From Bacillota bacterium (GTDB taxonomy: Bacteria; Bacillota; Clostridia; Lachnospirales; Lachnospiraceae): 64,000 nt of DNA. The stretch is taken from assembly GCA_023399055.1 (NCBI GenBank), contig JAEWQV010000014.1, positions 124,001 to 188,000 on the forward strand, written 5' to 3'. A program made the translations under genes and the position numbers. Positions 8,486-18,200 of the stretch are shown one piece after another; the stretch's first letter is position 1; every line of letters begins with the position of its first letter. The notes beneath the pieces were generated by a model. That model ran no database searches. It had not been told where the DNA came from and worked only from the letters and a program-made list of their open reading frames with translations.

Positions 8486-9613
8486 ATGAATAAGAAACGC
8501 ATTTATCTATCTTCACCGCATATGAGTGAGGAAGGATATGAAAACTTTTATATACAGGAAGCCTTTACTTCAAACTGGATTGCTCCGCTAGGAAATAACG
8601 TGGTGCAGTTTGAACATGAGCTTTGTCAAATGGTAGGAATTCCATTTGCAACTGCACTATCCTCGGGAACCGCAGCGATTCATATGGCATTAAAAGCGGC
8701 TGGTGTAGGAGCAGGCGATTATGTGCTCTGTCAATCCTTAACCTTTAGTGCGACTGCTAATCCAATTATTTATCAAAATGCGATACCAATTTTCATTGAT
8801 AGTGAGGAAGACACCTGGAATATGAGCCCTATGGCATTGGAGGAAGCACTAACTTCTTATGAGAAGAAAGGGATTCTACCCAAAGCGGTTATTGTGGTTC
8901 ATTTATATGGGTTGGCAGCTGATATGGATCATATACAGTCCATATGCAAAAGCAGAGGAATTACTCTGATTGAGGATGCGGCGGAAAGTCTTGGAAGTCT
9001 TTATAAAAGCCAAATGACCGGAACCCTGGGAGACTATGGAATCTATTCCTTCAATGGCAATAAAATCATTACCTCCTCAGGAGGTGGTATGCTGGTATCT
9101 GCAAAGGAAGAGAGGATAAAGAAAGTTAAATTCTGGGCGACACAGTCCAGGGATGCAGAAAAATATTATCAGCACAGTGAGCTTGGATATAACTATCGTA
9201 TGAGTAACGTACTTGCGGGGATTGGAAGAGGGCAATTAAAGGTGCTGCATAAGAGAATAGAGCAGAAGCGACAGATATTTGAACATTACAAAAAAGAGCT
9301 GGCGTCCTTAAAGGATATAACCTTCATGCCCATCAATAGTTGGAATCAACCGAATTACTGGTTAAGTTGTATCCGTTTAAAGGGAGATTTTAAGCCACAG
9401 GATCTCATTTTTGCCTTGGAACAGGAGAATATTGAGGCAAGACATGTTTGGAAGCCAATGCATTTGCAGCCCTTTTATAAAGAATATGACTATTTTGGTG
9501 ATCAGGTAGCAGAACAGATTTTCTCGGATGGAGTTTGCTTACCCAGTGATACGAATATGACCCCAGAGGATCTGCAACTGGTCACAGATACTATAAAGAA
9601 ATTGTGGAGTTAA
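8486..9613 (+). CDS. DegT/DnrJ/EryC1 aminotransferase, PglE-like
   Basis: 375 residues, PLP-dependent sugar aminotransferase of the fold-type I DegT family. The PLP lysine is Lys 193 in SFNGNKIITSSGGG. Other family landmarks are ALSSGTAAIHMALKAAG near residue 60 and EDAAESLG near 165. The closest recognised group is the UDP-4-amino-4,6-dideoxy-GlcNAc transaminase (PglE/PglC-cluster type), which uses the 4-keto sugar made by the 4,6-dehydratase. The next gene, 4 nt downstream, carries the matching N-acetyltransferase domain, which supports this role. Exact substrate is inference. Confidence 0.88.
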   Translation: MNKKRIYLSSPHMSEEGYENFYIQEAFTSNWIAPLGNNVVQFEHELCQMVGIPFATALSSGTAAIHMALKAAGVGAGDYVLCQSLTFSATANPIIYQNAIPIFIDSEEDTWNMSPMALEEALTSYEKKGILPKAVIVVHLYGLAADMDHIQSICKSRGITLIEDAAESLGSLYKSQMTGTLGDYGIYSFNGNKIITSSGGGMLVSAKEERIKKVKFWATQSRDAEKYYQHSELGYNYRMSNVLAGIGRGQLKVLHKRIEQKRQIFEHYKKELASLKDITFMPINSWNQPNYWLSCIRLKGDFKPQDLIFALEQENIEARHVWKPMHLQPFYKEYDYFGDQVAEQIFSDGVCLPSDTNMTPEDLQLVTDTIKKLWS

Positions 9614-9617
9614 GGAT

Positions 9618-10886
9618 ATGAAAGAAAGAAAAGCATTCTATAAGAAATATGTGAAGCGTAGGTTTGACTTTGTAATAGCATTTTTTTCTATCCTGATCCT
9701 GCTGCCAGTATTTCTCCTTATATCAGTACTTGTTTTATTATTTCAGGGCCGGCCCATTATTTATAAACAAAGCAGACCGGGGCGGGAGGAGAAGCTATTT
9801 ACTATCTATAAGTTTCGAACGATGTCGAGTCGCAGGGACGATAAAGGGGAATTATTACCGGATAACCAGCGGTTGTCACGTTTTGGCAGAATGCTTAGAG
9901 CAACTTCTCTGGATGAGTTACCCGAGCTCTTTAATATATTAAAAGGAGATATGAGTCTTGTGGGACCAAGACCGCTGCTTTTGGAATATCTACCCAGATA
10001 CAATGAAGAGCAAAGACGTCGGCATGAGGTACGGCCCGGTTTAACAGGCTTAGCACAGGTGAAGGGAAGAAATTTATTAACCTGGGAGGAACGGTTTCAA
10101 TATGATATTTCATATTTGGATCAAATCAGCTTTCTAAGGGATATCAAAATTATCTTTTTAACATTAACAAAAACAATAAGAAGGGAGGGTATTCATTCGA
10201 ATACCTCGGTAACTATGGAACACTTTAGCGGTACAAATAATACACTAACAACAAATAGTAAAAAAGATAAATTATTAATTCTTGGTGCCGGTGGTCATGG
10301 AAGGGTGATTGCTGATGTAGCAAGGAAGATGAATTGTTGGACAGAAATTGCATTTTTAGAGGATAATCCAGCAAAGGCAGAAGGACTCCCCTATGAGATA
10401 ATTGCAAAGGTGGAGGAATTTGAACAATTTATAGATAAGTATGACATGATTGTAGGGATTGGGGCGAATCAAAGAAGAGAAGCTTTTCAACAGAAACTGG
10501 AGACAGCAGGTGCCAGTATGGCAATTATTCTTCATCCGAGTGCAATACTTGGAGGGAATGTAACGATTGGTCAAGGTAGCGTGGTCATGGCGGGAGTTAT
10601 CATTAATACTGGTACAAAGATAGGTAAAGGCTGTATTCTTAATACGGCTGCTACAATTGATCATGAAAATAACATAGAGGATTATGTTCATCTCTCCCCG
10701 GGCGTTCATACGGCGGGAAATGTCAAGGTTGGCACACTTACCTGGCTTGGAATTGGAAGTAGTGTTATTCAGAATATAACCATAGCAAAAGATTGTATGA
10801 TAGGGGCTGGTGCGGTAGTTGTAGACGATCTGCAAGTGACAGGATTCTACCTTGGAGTTCCAGCAAAATTAATCATGAAGGATTAA
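9618..10886 (+). CDS. Bifunctional PglC-type phosphoglycosyltransferase / PglD-type acetyltransferase
   Basis: 422 residues with two enzymes. Residues 1-~200 are a monotopic phosphoglycosyltransferase: one hydrophobic N-terminal segment (~14-40), YKFRTM, the catalytic Asp99-Glu100 in SLDELPEL, GPRPLL and RPGLTGLAQVKGR. It loads a sugar phosphate onto undecaprenyl phosphate and starts the glycan. After a linker, residues ~215-422 are a left-handed beta-helix N-acetyltransferase with an N-terminal Rossmann-like part (LLILGAGGHGRVIADVA), hexapeptide repeats and the likely catalytic His349 in IDHENNI. The same fusion is known in Neisseria PglB. With its neighbours it implies a di-N-acetylbacillosamine first sugar. 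The phosphoglycosyltransferase part makes it an essential committed step for this locus if it is the only initiator; no other is visible. Confidence 0.92.
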   Translation: MKERKAFYKKYVKRRFDFVIAFFSILILLPVFLLISVLVLLFQGRPIIYKQSRPGREEKLFTIYKFRTMSSRRDDKGELLPDNQRLSRFGRMLRATSLDELPELFNILKGDMSLVGPRPLLLEYLPRYNEEQRRRHEVRPGLTGLAQVKGRNLLTWEERFQYDISYLDQISFLRDIKIIFLTLTKTIRREGIHSNTSVTMEHFSGTNNTLTTNSKKDKLLILGAGGHGRVIADVARKMNCWTEIAFLEDNPAKAEGLPYEIIAKVEEFEQFIDKYDMIVGIGANQRREAFQQKLETAGASMAIILHPSAILGGNVTIGQGSVVMAGVIINTGTKIGKGCILNTAATIDHENNIEDYVHLSPGVHTAGNVKVGTLTWLGIGSSVIQNITIAKDCMIGAGAVVVDDLQVTGFYLGVPAKLIMKD

Positions 10887-10966
10887 CCCCGAGCTGTACA
10901 GGAATATGGTACATATCCTGTGAACGCATATTTGGCGCAGGAGTGCAGCATATCGGAGGTGGGAAT

Positions 10967-11977
10967 ATGTTTCAGGATAAAACACTACTTATTACCGGTG
11001 GAACTGGTAGTTTTGGAAACGCAGTTCTGCAACGGTTTTTAAATACAGATATAAAGGAAGTTCGAATTTTCTCCAGAGATGAAAAGAAACAGGATGACAT
11101 GCGTCGTTTCTATAAAAACGATAAAATAAAATATTATATTGGAGATGTCAGAGAAATCTCCTCCATTAAAAATGCAATTCATGGTGTGGATTATATCTTT
11201 CATGCAGCAGCTTTAAAACAGGTACCTTCCTGTGAGTTCTTTCCCATAGAAGCAGTAAAAACCAATATTTTAGGGACGGATAATGTTCTTTGCGCAGCCA
11301 TAGAGGGTGGGGTAAAAAAGGTAATCTGTCTCTCCACCGATAAAGCGGCCTATCCAATTAATGCGATGGGGATATCAAAAGCAATGCTGGAAAAGGTGCT
11401 GATTGCGAAATCTAAAGTTGTGTCACCGCAGCATACCTTAATCTGCGGAACCCGCTATGGAAATGTCATGGCTTCCCGGGGATCCGTAATCCCCCTCTTT
11501 GTGGATCAGATTAAGGCAGGGCAGCATATCACAATAACAAACCCTCATATGACAAGATTTTTAATGAGCTTGGAAGAAGCGGTGGAGCTTGTGGTATTTG
11601 CTTTCGCCGAAGCAAATACCGGAGATATTATGGTACAAAAGGCACCGGCTTGTACCATAGGAGATCTTGCAATTGCGCTAAAAGAACTTTTTCATTCGGA
11701 TAGTGAAATACAAATCATTGGTACCAGACATGGTGAGAAGCAATATGAGACCCTGTTAACCAAAGAGGAGTATATGGTAGCAGAAGACTTAGGTAACTAT
11801 TACCGGATACCAGCAGATAAAAGAGATCTCCATTATGACAAGTATTTTGTAGAGGGCAGCCAGATATTATCGGCTCAAGACGAATACAATTCGAACAATA
11901 CGTTACAATTAAATATTGAACAAATCAAAGAAAAATTATTATCACTGGACTTTATCAAAGCTGAATTATCAAAATGA
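10967..11977 (+). CDS. capE: UDP-GlcNAc 4,6-dehydratase/5-epimerase CapE
   Basis: 336-residue soluble SDR, first enzyme of UDP-N-acetyl-L-fucosamine synthesis. It shows the NAD loop TGGTGSFGNAVL, STDK at 123-126 followed by Met134 and Lys138 (Met in the usual Tyr position, as in CapE), and RYGNVMASRGSVIPLF. The start is ATG 10967 behind GGAGG at 10955-10959; the frame is open further upstream but has no ribosome site. Its pathway partners capF and capG lie 23 kb downstream at the other end of the locus, an unusual split. Confidence 0.9.
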   Translation: MFQDKTLLITGGTGSFGNAVLQRFLNTDIKEVRIFSRDEKKQDDMRRFYKNDKIKYYIGDVREISSIKNAIHGVDYIFHAAALKQVPSCEFFPIEAVKTNILGTDNVLCAAIEGGVKKVICLSTDKAAYPINAMGISKAMLEKVLIAKSKVVSPQHTLICGTRYGNVMASRGSVIPLFVDQIKAGQHITITNPHMTRFLMSLEEAVELVVFAFAEANTGDIMVQKAPACTIGDLAIALKELFHSDSEIQIIGTRHGEKQYETLLTKEEYMVAEDLGNYYRIPADKRDLHYDKYFVEGSQILSAQDEYNSNNTLQLNIEQIKEKLLSLDFIKAELSK

Positions 11978-11996
11978 GTAAAGCGGGGTGCAAGAT

Positions 11997-13220
11997 ATGA
12001 ATATTTTATTTCTTAGTGTTGGGGATTTACCGGATCTATCTGTGGATTCCATGTATCCCGATTTATTGCGCTATTTCAGGGAGGAAGGACATGAGGTATA
12101 TGTCATATGTCCAAGTGAAAGAAGAAATGGGCAACCCACCAGGTTGTCGGTTGAGTATGAAATAACTGTACTAAGAGTTAAAACCTACAATATTACAAAG
12201 TCAAATTGGTTCGAGAAGGGAATTGCCACACAACTGATCGGAGGCCAATATAAGAAAGCGATTCATAAATATTTAAAGGGTGTTAAATTTGATCTTCTTC
12301 TTTATGCGACACCACCGATTACCCTTGTACATCTTATACAATATCTAAAAAAACGTGATAATGCATACTCGTACTTAATGTTAAAAGATATCTTTCCGCA
12401 GAATGCAATAGATTTGGGTATCTTAAAAAAACGAGGACCTTTCAGTTGTATCACCAAATATTATCGATACTTAGAGAAGAAATTGTATCGCTGTTCGGAT
12501 AAAATCGGTTGTATGTCAAGAAATAACCTCCTTTATTTGCAAAAAAGACATACGTATTTGGAACCTAATCGTATTGAAATTTGTCCCAATACAAGAGATT
12601 CCCTAAAGGTATTAAGAGAGGACAGAATTGAAGTCAGAAAAGCCTTTGGCTTACCCTTAGATAAGATTATTTTTATTTGCGGCGGTAATTTTGGAAAGCC
12701 CCAAAATGTTGATTTTATAATTGAAGTACTAAAGGCGAACGAGGGAGCAAATGACCGGCATTTTGTATTCTGTGGATCAGGTACTGACTTTAACAAGTTA
12801 CAGGAATATGAAGCATCCTTGGAAGTGAAGCATGTTACAGTTCTGAATAGCCTGGACAACGAGGTATATACCACTCTATTAGCTGCCAGTGATATTGGAC
12901 TGCTTTTCCTGGACTTTCGTTTTACTTTTTCCAATTTTCCTTCCAGATCCTTGGACTATATGGCGGTGGGTATGCCAATTGTTGCGGCCACCAATGTCAA
13001 AAATGATGTTGGAAGGTTGATTAAGAAAGAAAAATTGGGCTGGTGGTGTTCTAGTAAAGATATTGAAAAGTTAAAAGAATTATTAGATAAAATTTGTGAA
13101 AATCCAGAAAAGATAAATGATATGAGGAAGAGAAGTCACTCTTATTTTTCACAGCATTTTGACACAAAAATTGCTTTTGAGATCATTATGACTTCGTATC
13201 AGGCAGGTAAGAAGTTATGA
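11997..13220 (+). CDS. Family-4 glycosyltransferase, WbuB-like
   Basis: 407 residues, GT-B fold with N-terminal acceptor half and C-terminal donor half. Visible: MNILFLSVGDLPDL start, MLKDIFPQNAIDLGIL, FICGGNFGKPQN, and late SRSLDYMAVGMPIVAA with the GT4-type donor-site region. The profile resembles WbuB-type enzymes that add L-FucNAc, which fits the adjacent capE, but the assignment is inference. Start ATG 11997 with GGGGTG six bases upstream is preferred to the GTG at 11988, which overlaps that ribosome site. The stop overlaps the next start (ATGA). Confidence 0.85.
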   Translation: MNILFLSVGDLPDLSVDSMYPDLLRYFREEGHEVYVICPSERRNGQPTRLSVEYEITVLRVKTYNITKSNWFEKGIATQLIGGQYKKAIHKYLKGVKFDLLLYATPPITLVHLIQYLKKRDNAYSYLMLKDIFPQNAIDLGILKKRGPFSCITKYYRYLEKKLYRCSDKIGCMSRNNLLYLQKRHTYLEPNRIEICPNTRDSLKVLREDRIEVRKAFGLPLDKIIFICGGNFGKPQNVDFIIEVLKANEGANDRHFVFCGSGTDFNKLQEYEASLEVKHVTVLNSLDNEVYTTLLAASDIGLLFLDFRFTFSNFPSRSLDYMAVGMPIVAATNVKNDVGRLIKKEKLGWWCSSKDIEKLKELLDKICENPEKINDMRKRSHSYFSQHFDTKIAFEIIMTSYQAGKKL

Positions 13221-14416
13221 AGGTCTTATTATTAACCAATATCTTATCTCCCTACCGGAAGGTTTTCTATGATAAATTATACGAAGATTTTCTACAAGAA
13301 AACATAACCTTTAAAGTGCTGGTTATGGCGGAAACAGAACCTGACCGAAGTTGGCACTTTAAGGATTATGCAGGAAGCTACTGTGAGCTTTTGGAGTCAA
13401 AGACCATTGCCTTTGGGCACATCTATCTCCATTTTAACCGAAAGCTGGAAAAAGTACTGGAAAAGGAACAACCGGACCTTATTATTGCTTCAGGTAGTTA
13501 TATTTCACCCTCGGTATTGCACACTGTATGGCAAAAGAAGAGGCATAAGTATAGGATTTTTTTCTGGTCGGAGTCACATTTAAAGGAACATCGAAGTTAT
13601 AATCATTTATCCCTTTGGATTCGAGAACAGCTTCGAAGCTGGGTTTATCATAAATTTGATGGGTACTGGTATGCCGGTTCAAAATCTCTGGAGTTCATTA
13701 AGAACTATGCAGGGGATAAGGAGCTGAATAAAAGGTATTATTACATTCCCAATTTGGTTGAGCCACAGGTTTATCAAAAAGCAAGAGAGCTTAGAAAAGA
13801 AGATTTCTTAAAGCTTAGACAGTCAATGAAACTTCCCTTGGATAACTTTATCTTTGTGCTGCCAGCAAGACTTACAAGGGTAAAAGGTATTCAGCCCTTT
13901 ATGGATTTATTTGTACAGTGCAAATATAAAGATAGGGTGAGTATCCTGGTACTCGGAGAAGGGGAGCTTAGAGAAGAGTTACAAACTCAATCAGATGTAT
14001 ACCAGATTGATCTTCGTTTTATGGGGTACCAAAGTCAACAAAATACCGTAAATTACTATGCTTTGGCTGACTGTTTCTTGCTGCCCTCCTTATCAGACCC
14101 CAATCCATTATCTTGTTTAGAAGCTCTTTGGGCGGGGTTACCATTGATGGTTTCAGAGCATGTGGGAAACTATCCGGAGGTTGTGATCAGTGGTCAGAAT
14201 GGTTATGTTTTTTCTTATAAGGAACCTTTAGAAGCAGTAGGCATGCTTGACATTTTAATTACCTCGGATCAAGAATGGAAAACTCATGCAAGTGAGGTAT
14301 CCGTAAGGATAGCAGAGGAACAGTTCAATCCAGAAAAGGCGGTTAGGAATTTAGTGAAAGCAATGGTGAACGATTTAGAAGGGCAGGGTAATTCCAATGA
14401 AGGTTGTTCAGATTAA
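13217..14416 (+). CDS. Family-4 glycosyltransferase
   Basis: 399 residues, GT-B fold. N-terminus MKVLLLTNILSPYRKVFYDKL; donor half contains FVLPARLTRVKGIQPF, VLGEGELREEL, and SLSDPNPLSCLEALWAGLPL, the region corresponding to the GT4 EX7E motif. Acceptor and donor are unknown. Starts inside the previous gene's stop (ATGA) and runs 20 nt into the next gene, so three glycosyltransferases are read as one coupled unit. Confidence 0.87.
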   Translation: MKVLLLTNILSPYRKVFYDKLYEDFLQENITFKVLVMAETEPDRSWHFKDYAGSYCELLESKTIAFGHIYLHFNRKLEKVLEKEQPDLIIASGSYISPSVLHTVWQKKRHKYRIFFWSESHLKEHRSYNHLSLWIREQLRSWVYHKFDGYWYAGSKSLEFIKNYAGDKELNKRYYYIPNLVEPQVYQKARELRKEDFLKLRQSMKLPLDNFIFVLPARLTRVKGIQPFMDLFVQCKYKDRVSILVLGEGELREELQTQSDVYQIDLRFMGYQSQQNTVNYYALADCFLLPSLSDPNPLSCLEALWAGLPLMVSEHVGNYPEVVISGQNGYVFSYKEPLEAVGMLDILITSDQEWKTHASEVSVRIAEEQFNPEKAVRNLVKAMVNDLEGQGNSNEGCSD

Positions 14417-15596
14417 TACGGTATGCGGGATCGGCAGTACCGGAAGAATAACCACAGATTTGCATAAAGCCTTAGTGGAGAGGGGGCACGAATGTCTGAT
14501 CTGCTATGGTCGAGGAGATGCACCAGAAGACTATGAAAGTTATCGCATCGGGACGGATTTGGATGTTCATTTGCATGCACTCTATACACGAATAACCGAT
14601 CGGACTGCCTTTGCATCAAAAAGAGCAACCTTAGAATTGCTGCGTAAAATAGAAGAATTTCAACCAGATATCTTACATTTGCATAATCTTCATGGTTACT
14701 ATATTCATTTTGAAGAACTATTTCAATATCTGAAGCAATATAATAAGCCTGTAATTTGGAGTCTGTATGATTGTTGGTCCTTTACCGGACATTGTTGTCA
14801 TTTTGATTACATTGGTTGTGACAAATGGAAGGCTGGCTGCCAGGACTGTCCACAGAAAAAGGAGTATCCCGCAAGTTATATCTTGGATCAATCGAATAAA
14901 AACTATAGGGATAAAAAGAGGCTAATTCATTCCATCCATCAATTGACGATTGTACCGCCAACCAAGTGGTTATCACAGATTTTGGAGAATAGTTACCTGT
15001 CAGATCTTAATAAGATAATAATACCTACTGGAATTGATCTGGAAGCCTTCCAACCGACGAGTAGTAATCTTCGTAAGGAATTACAGCTGGAGGATACACA
15101 GGTTGTTCTCGGTGTTTCCAATGGATTTGGTAAGTTTAAAGGTTCAAAGTATTTCCTGCAGCTTGCAGAGCGACTGCCAAAAAATTATCGCTTGGTATTG
15201 CTTGGAGTGACAAAGGAGCAGAGCTCACAATATCCCAAAGAGGTACTGACACTACCAAGAACGAATTCAACCCATCAACTAGCACAGTTTTATACTATGG
15301 CAGATGTTTTTGTTAACCCAACACTTCAGGAGACCCAAGGACTTACGAGTATTGAAGCATTGGCCTGTGGCACAGGTGTTGTAACCTTTCAAAGTGGTGG
15401 AAGTGCGGAGAGTATGAATGAGAGTTGCGGAATTGCTGTTTTACGGGATGACTTTGAAGGATTGTTACAAGCTGTAATTCGGGTTTGTAGAAATCCGTTT
15501 TCTCCAGAAGCATGTAGGAAGAAGGCAATGGAGTATGATAAAAAGAAGTTGCTGGAGGATTACATAAAGCTGTATCACAATACACTTCCTTCTTAA
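14397..15596 (+). CDS. Family-4 glycosyltransferase with cysteine-rich insert
   Basis: 399 residues, GT-B fold. It begins MKVVQINTVCGIGSTGRI and has HLHNLHGYYIH, then DCWSFTGHCCHFDYIGCDKW followed by further Cys residues (GCQDCP): a run of about six cysteines near residues 125-160. The donor half ends with NPTLQETQGLTSIEALACGT, the EX7E-type motif. The C-terminal half of the next gene is clearly a paralogue, keeping the same start motif and cysteine insert. Function of the cysteines is unknown; metal binding or structure are both possible. Overlaps the upstream gene by 20 nt. Confidence 0.87.
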   Translation: MKVVQINTVCGIGSTGRITTDLHKALVERGHECLICYGRGDAPEDYESYRIGTDLDVHLHALYTRITDRTAFASKRATLELLRKIEEFQPDILHLHNLHGYYIHFEELFQYLKQYNKPVIWSLYDCWSFTGHCCHFDYIGCDKWKAGCQDCPQKKEYPASYILDQSNKNYRDKKRLIHSIHQLTIVPPTKWLSQILENSYLSDLNKIIIPTGIDLEAFQPTSSNLRKELQLEDTQVVLGVSNGFGKFKGSKYFLQLAERLPKNYRLVLLGVTKEQSSQYPKEVLTLPRTNSTHQLAQFYTMADVFVNPTLQETQGLTSIEALACGTGVVTFQSGGSAESMNESCGIAVLRDDFEGLLQAVIRVCRNPFSPEACRKKAMEYDKKKLLEDYIKLYHNTLPS

Positions 15597-15700
15597 AATG
15601 AAAATAAGAACAGAGGCAAATGAGGTAAATATGCTATTACACAAGTAAGAATGAAGAATAAGCCAGGAAGGTTGTGAGAAATAAATTGAAAGGGATATCC

Positions 15701-18169
15701 ATGATGAAGATATTACTTTTAGGATTATTATATCAAAAAGGTATGGAGGCAAAAGTCCTGGCAAAAAGCAGTCAGGGTCTACAAACTGCGGCAAACACTT
15801 ATCAATGGAGGCTAATTAACGGTCTTGAACAGGCAGGGAAAGCACCTGTAACTATTTATAGTACAATGCCGGTGGGTACTTATCCGAAGAATTATAAGCA
15901 ACTATTTTTGCCTACGGGTAGTTGGGAGCATACCGAGGGAGCAAAGGATATAGAAATCGGTGGTATTAATCTACCTATTTTAAAGCAAACCTCACGTTAT
16001 TATTACGCCTTACATCATGTGAAGAAATGGTGTAAGGAAAATCAGGGAGAAGACATAGTAATTATTATATACAGTATGTACCTCCCATTTTTAAAGGCAT
16101 TAGTTGATTTGAAAAATAAATATCCTAAGCTACATATTTGTATTATAATACCGGATTTACCCAATGCTTTCGGAGTCGAAGGAAGTAAATACAGTTTAAA
16201 ACGTAAGGTTTTAAAAACCTTAGAGGATTATCAATACAAATATACACAAAAAGCAGATAGTTATATATTGCTTACGAAAGATATGATTAATCCATTAAAA
16301 ATTATAGATAAGCCATATACCGTGATTGAGGGGATCGCCAGCAATAGGGAACCATCATTCGAAGCAAATTACGAGAACACGACAATACTTATGTATTCAG
16401 GAGCTATTCAGAAACAATTTGGAATTGATAAACTTATAGATGCATTTTGCCAATTAACAAACCAAAGTTATCAGCTATGGATCTGTGGCAGTGGTGATGA
16501 ACAGCTAAGAATTGAAGAGGCTGCAAGAAATGACAGTCGAATAACCTACTTTGGTTATCTGACTCCAGAGGAAGTAAAGAACCTGCAGCAGCAGGCAACT
16601 ATTTTAGTAAATCCCAGGTCTAACGAAGGGGAATATACGAAGTATTCTTTTCCTTCTAAAACCATTGAGTATATGGAGAGCGGAAAACCCGTACTTACCT
16701 ATAAGTTGGATGGTATACCGGAGGAATATGATGAGTATTTGAATTATATTCCAGGGAATTCGGTTGAAGATCTCAGTGTTTCCATTGCTGAACTGAGCGA
16801 GAAGTCAGCAAAGCTAAAGGAAGAGATGGGAAAACGTGCCTATGAATTTATTCAGCAAAATAAGAATCCTAAGGCACAGGCAGAAAAGGTTATTCGGTTG
16901 CTGGAGGATTCTGTGAATAAAAAAGCTGCAATGAAACACAAAAGGCATGAGAGTAAACGAATTCTTCAAATTAATATAACCTATGGATACGGTAGCACCG
17001 GACGCATAGTTGCACAAGTACATAACTTTTTAGAAAAAGAGGGATATCAAAGCTTTGTCGCTTATTCTGCCTTTAACAGTACACAAATAGATACATTTAA
17101 AATAGAAAATCAATTTCAAAACTACCTCCGTAGAGGGTTAAATCGTACCCTTGGCAGAAGGTATGGGCATTCCTTACTTGGTACTAGAAGATTAATTCAA
17201 AATATTAAGAAAATTTCACCGGATTTAATTCATTTGCATAACATACAGCAAAACAGCGTGGACTTTCCAAGGCTGTTTAAATTCTTAAAAGATTATGGCG
17301 TCCCTGTTGTTTATACCCTGCATGATTGTTGGGCGTTTACAGGAGGCTGTTACCATTTTACGACTCTGGGCTGTAAGGGATATCTGACTGGCTGTAAGGA
17401 GAAAGACTGCAAACTTCCAGCCAAGGAAAAGGATATCTATAATCATACCACCCAGTGGGTATATCAGAACAAGAAAGCTGCCTTCGCCTCTCTGGAAAAC
17501 CTGCGTGTGGTATGTGTGTCCCAGTGGCTAAAGTCTTGTGCGGAACAGTCCCTTATGAAAAACCTACCCCTTCAAGTAATCGAAAATGGAATTGATACCT
17601 CAGTTTTTCGACCGATAAAATCCAAAATTCGTAGTGAACTTGGACTCTTGGAAGAGGATTTTGTAATACTTGGAGTTGCAAATCAGTGGGAAAACAAGGG
17701 ATTACCAATATTTTTTAAACTCTCAGCTATATTAAAACCTCCTTACCGCATTGTTCTGGTTGGAATCAATGGCAACGAATGTCCGGATAATATCCTGGCT
17801 ATTCCAAGAACAGAAAATATTGAGGAACTTGTGAGACTATACAGTATGGCAGATGTGTTTTTCCAGGCATCTTTGGAAGAAACCTTTGGGTTAACAGCAG
17901 CAGAGGCGATGGCTTGCGGTACACCTGTTATTACGTATCTAAGTACTGCCTGCTCTGAAGTAGCTGATGTGACAACAGGAATACAATTAAAGACCAGACA
18001 TAAAAAAGAACTTCTACAAGCACTCGAAACGATTCGCGTAAGAGGCAAAGAAACCTATAGTCATAGTTGTGTTGAACGAATTCACAATCATTTTTCTAAG
18101 GATTTAATGTTAAACAGATATCTGAATTTATATGAGGAACTATTAAAAGAAAAGGAAGCAATGGAATAA
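15701..18169 (+). CDS. Tandem two-domain glycosyltransferase (GT4-GT4 fusion)
   Basis: 822 residues holding two complete GT-B glycosyltransferases. The first (~1-410) has IIIPDLPNAFG, MYSGAIQKQFGIDKLIDAF and NPRSNEGEYTKYSFPSKTIE. A Lys-rich junction (NKKAAMKHKRHESKR) leads to the second (~420-822), which starts RILQINITYGYGSTGRI and carries DCWAFTGGCYHF plus downstream Cys residues, as in the neighbouring gene. The second donor site is SLEETFGLTAAEAMACGTP. Start ATG 15701 follows AAAGGG by six bases; a GTG at 15674 is upstream but only two bases from its own AGGAAGG. The fusion probably adds two sugars in succession. Acceptor and donors unknown. Confidence 0.85.
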   Translation: MMKILLLGLLYQKGMEAKVLAKSSQGLQTAANTYQWRLINGLEQAGKAPVTIYSTMPVGTYPKNYKQLFLPTGSWEHTEGAKDIEIGGINLPILKQTSRYYYALHHVKKWCKENQGEDIVIIIYSMYLPFLKALVDLKNKYPKLHICIIIPDLPNAFGVEGSKYSLKRKVLKTLEDYQYKYTQKADSYILLTKDMINPLKIIDKPYTVIEGIASNREPSFEANYENTTILMYSGAIQKQFGIDKLIDAFCQLTNQSYQLWICGSGDEQLRIEEAARNDSRITYFGYLTPEEVKNLQQQATILVNPRSNEGEYTKYSFPSKTIEYMESGKPVLTYKLDGIPEEYDEYLNYIPGNSVEDLSVSIAELSEKSAKLKEEMGKRAYEFIQQNKNPKAQAEKVIRLLEDSVNKKAAMKHKRHESKRILQINITYGYGSTGRIVAQVHNFLEKEGYQSFVAYSAFNSTQIDTFKIENQFQNYLRRGLNRTLGRRYGHSLLGTRRLIQNIKKISPDLIHLHNIQQNSVDFPRLFKFLKDYGVPVVYTLHDCWAFTGGCYHFTTLGCKGYLTGCKEKDCKLPAKEKDIYNHTTQWVYQNKKAAFASLENLRVVCVSQWLKSCAEQSLMKNLPLQVIENGIDTSVFRPIKSKIRSELGLLEEDFVILGVANQWENKGLPIFFKLSAILKPPYRIVLVGINGNECPDNILAIPRTENIEELVRLYSMADVFFQASLEETFGLTAAEAMACGTPVITYLSTACSEVADVTTGIQLKTRHKKELLQALETIRVRGKETYSHSCVERIHNHFSKDLMLNRYLNLYEELLKEKEAME

Positions 18170-18200
18170 ACCATTGAATACAATGGAGGCAGGAGGCAGC

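Noticed and set aside
10356..10835. 159-residue minus-strand frame
   Set aside because: Antisense to the PglD domain, which has clear motifs; no start signal.
10793..10966. N-terminal extension of CapE
   Set aside because: It overlaps the PglC-PglD gene end and has no family similarity; GGAGG before ATG 10967 gives the normal CapE start.
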